This document shows, piece by piece, positions 5,744 through 6,973 of a stretch of 6,973 bases of DNA. The notes beneath the pieces are model-generated. The model searched no databases, had not been told where the DNA came from, and saw only the letters and a list, made by a program, of their open reading frames with translations. Source of the DNA: Bacteroidales bacterium UBA4912. GTDB lineage: Bacteria; Bacteroidota; Bacteroidia; Bacteroidales; Dysgonomonadaceae. Position 1 is the first letter of the stretch. Each line of letters opens with the position of its first letter. The stretch covers positions 14,240 through 21,212 of the forward strand of contig DHCC01000005.1 of assembly GCA_002398875.1 (NCBI GenBank), read 5' to 3'. The translations under genes and the position numbers were made by a program.

Positions 5744-5751
5744 TATATTTG
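5744..5751 (+). promoter_or_regulatory. Promoter of the ASCH-like gene, -7 element
   Basis: TATATTTG is an exact TAnnTTTG match with a TTTG at 5718-5721 in the -33 zone. Transcription would start near 5758, so a start codon at 5788 or 5809 is compatible, whereas the upstream TTG at 5719 would precede transcription and is ruled out. Confidence 0.55.
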
Positions 5752-5787
5752 TCTGTGCTGTCCCGTTTTTTCAGGTCATATTTTTTA

Positions 5788-6300
5788 ATGAGCGTAATTT
5801 GGAAAACTATGAAACCTATAAAAGACAATACGCTTTGCCTGACAATAAATCAGGCTCACTTTAATGACATCATATCCGGGAAAATCAAATCTGTAGGACG
5901 GGAGATTAAGGATACAACCTACAAAAAGTATCTCCTTACCTGGCACGAAGATGGACATACCAGACTCTATTACAACGAGAGTCTGCTACCTGGTGACCCC
6001 GTTAGTGAAATCTATATCTACAACAACGGTATTTATCCCTATTTACCCGTTGAATACAAATTTCTGAGCCTTGCCGTCGGTGCTGACGGAGAGCGTGATA
6101 TCCTTATTGTAGAAATAGAAGATATCACCTTCCAGCCTGCATTACAGAAAAATGGATACCCTATCCGCTTCAATATGATAGATGATGAGTTCAAACCTTG
6201 CAAAAACGGTAACTACTGTTTCTGGAATATTGTCTATCACCTGGGAAAAGTGATAGAGATCAAGCATAAAAGGAGCGGGAGAGAAAATATTATTTTATAG
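5788..6300 (+). CDS. ASCH/PUA-like domain protein
   Basis: The product is 170 residues from the ATG at 5788, or 163 from the ATG at 5809 (MKPIKDN), which is equally plausible and closer to where the domain begins. It has no signal peptide or membrane segment. The N-terminal part reads LCLTINQAHFNDIISG (16-31), then K-I-K-S-V-G-R-E (32-39). This is the strand-helix-S-G-K-x(5)-R-E pattern of ASCH-type domains, a PUA-related beta barrel that in known members binds RNA or modified nucleosides. Later parts alternate beta strands (YKFLSLAVG, DILIVEIEDITF) and end in a VYHLGKVIEI-like strand that I recall from Bacteroides ASCH-like proteins. A basic tail (KHKRSGR) follows. Function is unknown. It is transcribed from its own promoter with a dyad over the -33 region, and its last 11 bp overlap the end of the convergent nitroreductase gene. 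The assignment is moderate because the match is by pattern only. Confidence 0.6.
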   Translation: MSVIWKTMKPIKDNTLCLTINQAHFNDIISGKIKSVGREIKDTTYKKYLLTWHEDGHTRLYYNESLLPGDPVSEIYIYNNGIYPYLPVEYKFLSLAVGADGERDILIVEIEDITFQPALQKNGYPIRFNMIDDEFKPCKNGNYCFWNIVYHLGKVIEIKHKRSGRENIIL

Positions 6301-6892
6301 TTCTGATTACTTTATCCCTATCCAAACGAAACTTGGGTTTCTGAGAGGGCTGATTGGAATCATCTTTGTCACGATAACCAATTGCAACAGCAAACAAAGT
6401 CTTGTATTCATTATCCTCTAAAATAGCATCATACTCATCAGTACTTATTCCTTCCATTGGAGTAGAGTCAATGCCAATGCTTGCAGCAGCACTAAGAAAA
6501 AACCCTAACGACAGATACACCTGTGACTTCAGCCACGACATTATCTGCTCATCGCCTTTTGGCTTTAGCACTCGGTTATAGTATGTAGTAGCGCCTTCAG
6601 GCAGTAAATTCAGCTTGCGATTTTCAAAAGTATCCACATCCTTTACCATGCTAAATACCACTAAATGGCTTGCATCCCTAACCTTCTGCTTGTTGTTATA
6701 TGAGAATTCCGACAACTTGCTTTTTATATTCTCATCCGAAACAAAGGTAAACTTCCATGGCTGGCTATTAATCGATGATGGACTCAATCTGATAATCTCT
6801 TTCAGCTTCTCAACAGTCTCTTCATCAATCTTCCTGTTCGGATCATATTTCTTTGTAGTATATCTATTTTGTGCTATATTTAAAAAACTCAT
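6290..6892 (-). CDS. NfsB-type nitroreductase, FMN-dependent NAD(P)H oxidoreductase
   Basis: The 200-residue product belongs to the oxygen-insensitive nitroreductase family: cytoplasmic homodimers with FMN at the dimer interface that use NAD(P)H to reduce nitroaromatics and quinones. FMN-contact positions of E. coli NfsB are kept at almost the same numbers: R10 and K14 in NRYTTKKYD, then S37-P-S-S-I-N-S-Q-P-W46. K187 and R189 in KPKFRLD match NfsB K205 and R207. DASHLVVF, KSQVYLSLGFFL and DSTPMEG also parallel NfsB segments. It is 17 residues shorter than NfsB (217), with the loss in the loops. The natural substrate is unknown; members may serve in quinone or flavin redox balance. No clear TAnnTTTG element is seen upstream, but a small dyad is present. 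It converges with the ASCH-like gene, sharing 11 bp. Confidence 0.93.
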   Translation of the reverse strand: MSFLNIAQNRYTTKKYDPNRKIDEETVEKLKEIIRLSPSSINSQPWKFTFVSDENIKSKLSEFSYNNKQKVRDASHLVVFSMVKDVDTFENRKLNLLPEGATTYYNRVLKPKGDEQIMSWLKSQVYLSLGFFLSAAASIGIDSTPMEGISTDEYDAILEDNEYKTLFAVAIGYRDKDDSNQPSQKPKFRLDRDKVIRTIK

Positions 6893-6924
6893 ACTTTGTT
6901 CTATATTTATAAATTTGATTTATA

Positions 6925-6937
6925 GCAATAGAATTGC
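6925..6937. promoter_or_regulatory. Short dyad upstream of the nitroreductase gene
   Basis: GCAAT (6925-6929) and ATTGC (6933-6937) are perfect inverted arms around AGA, 33 bp before the nitroreductase start. The palindrome ATTTATAAAT (6905-6914) lies between the dyad and the gene. Either could be a regulator site, but both are short and may be chance in A/T-rich DNA. Confidence 0.2.
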
Positions 6938-6973
6938 AAATAGTGTGCCATGCTGTTGTGAATTGCTTTCAGA

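Noticed and set aside
5719..5787. Upstream extension of the ASCH-like gene from a TTG at 5719
   Set aside because: The TTG is in the -33 dyad and precedes the -7 element at 5744-5751, so it would not be transcribed from that promoter.

Overview
This AT-rich window most likely comes from a Bacteroidales chromosome, possibly a Dysgonomonadaceae-like genus. Three things support this. There are no Shine-Dalgarno sites at usable spacing. Upstream of most genes there is a good match to the Bacteroidetes -7 promoter element TAnnTTTG. The protein families are also typical of the group: a lipoprotein of the DUF5106 plus thioredoxin-fold type, a cysteine-less redoxin, and a dnaX with a lysine/glutamate-rich linker. 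The genus is inference; the phylum-level call is firmer. The content is ordinary chromosomal housekeeping, and I see no mobile element, CRISPR array, tRNA or rRNA.

Layout. On the minus strand at the left edge is the first part of a lipoprotein gene (1-55). It lies 33 bp downstream of dnaX (89-1933, minus), the tau/gamma subunit of the DNA polymerase III clamp loader. Divergent from dnaX across about 105 bp is a plus-strand DUF5106/thioredoxin-fold lipoprotein (2039-3028). After about 290 bp, which ends in a promoter and a leader with two hairpins, comes an exported redoxin-like protein lacking active-site cysteines (3322-3813). A strong rho-independent terminator closes it (3839-3878). Next on the plus strand are a small zinc-ribbon protein of unknown function (4093-4392), a UraA-type uracil permease (4447-5646) and an ASCH/PUA-like protein (about 5788-6300), each behind its own promoter. 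A minus-strand NfsB-type nitroreductase (6290-6892) converges on the ASCH gene with an 11-bp overlap. No gene-free stretch exceeds 300 bp.

How the genes work together. This is mostly a set of independent transcription units, not one pathway. The dnaX-lipoprotein pair may be co-transcribed. The two neighbouring thioredoxin-fold envelope proteins, one with CPTC and one without cysteines, could be related in function, but the sequence does not prove it.

The most interesting signals are: (1) two in-frame A9 runs and one in-frame A-AAA-AAG heptamer in the dnaX linker, directly after the clamp-loader domains, whose shifted frames stop within a few codons, as expected if a short gamma-like form is made; (2) the cysteine-less, cis-proline-less redoxin and its structured leader; (3) a perfect 7-bp dyad over the -33 region of the ASCH gene promoter; (4) substitutions at UraA substrate-site positions in the permease.
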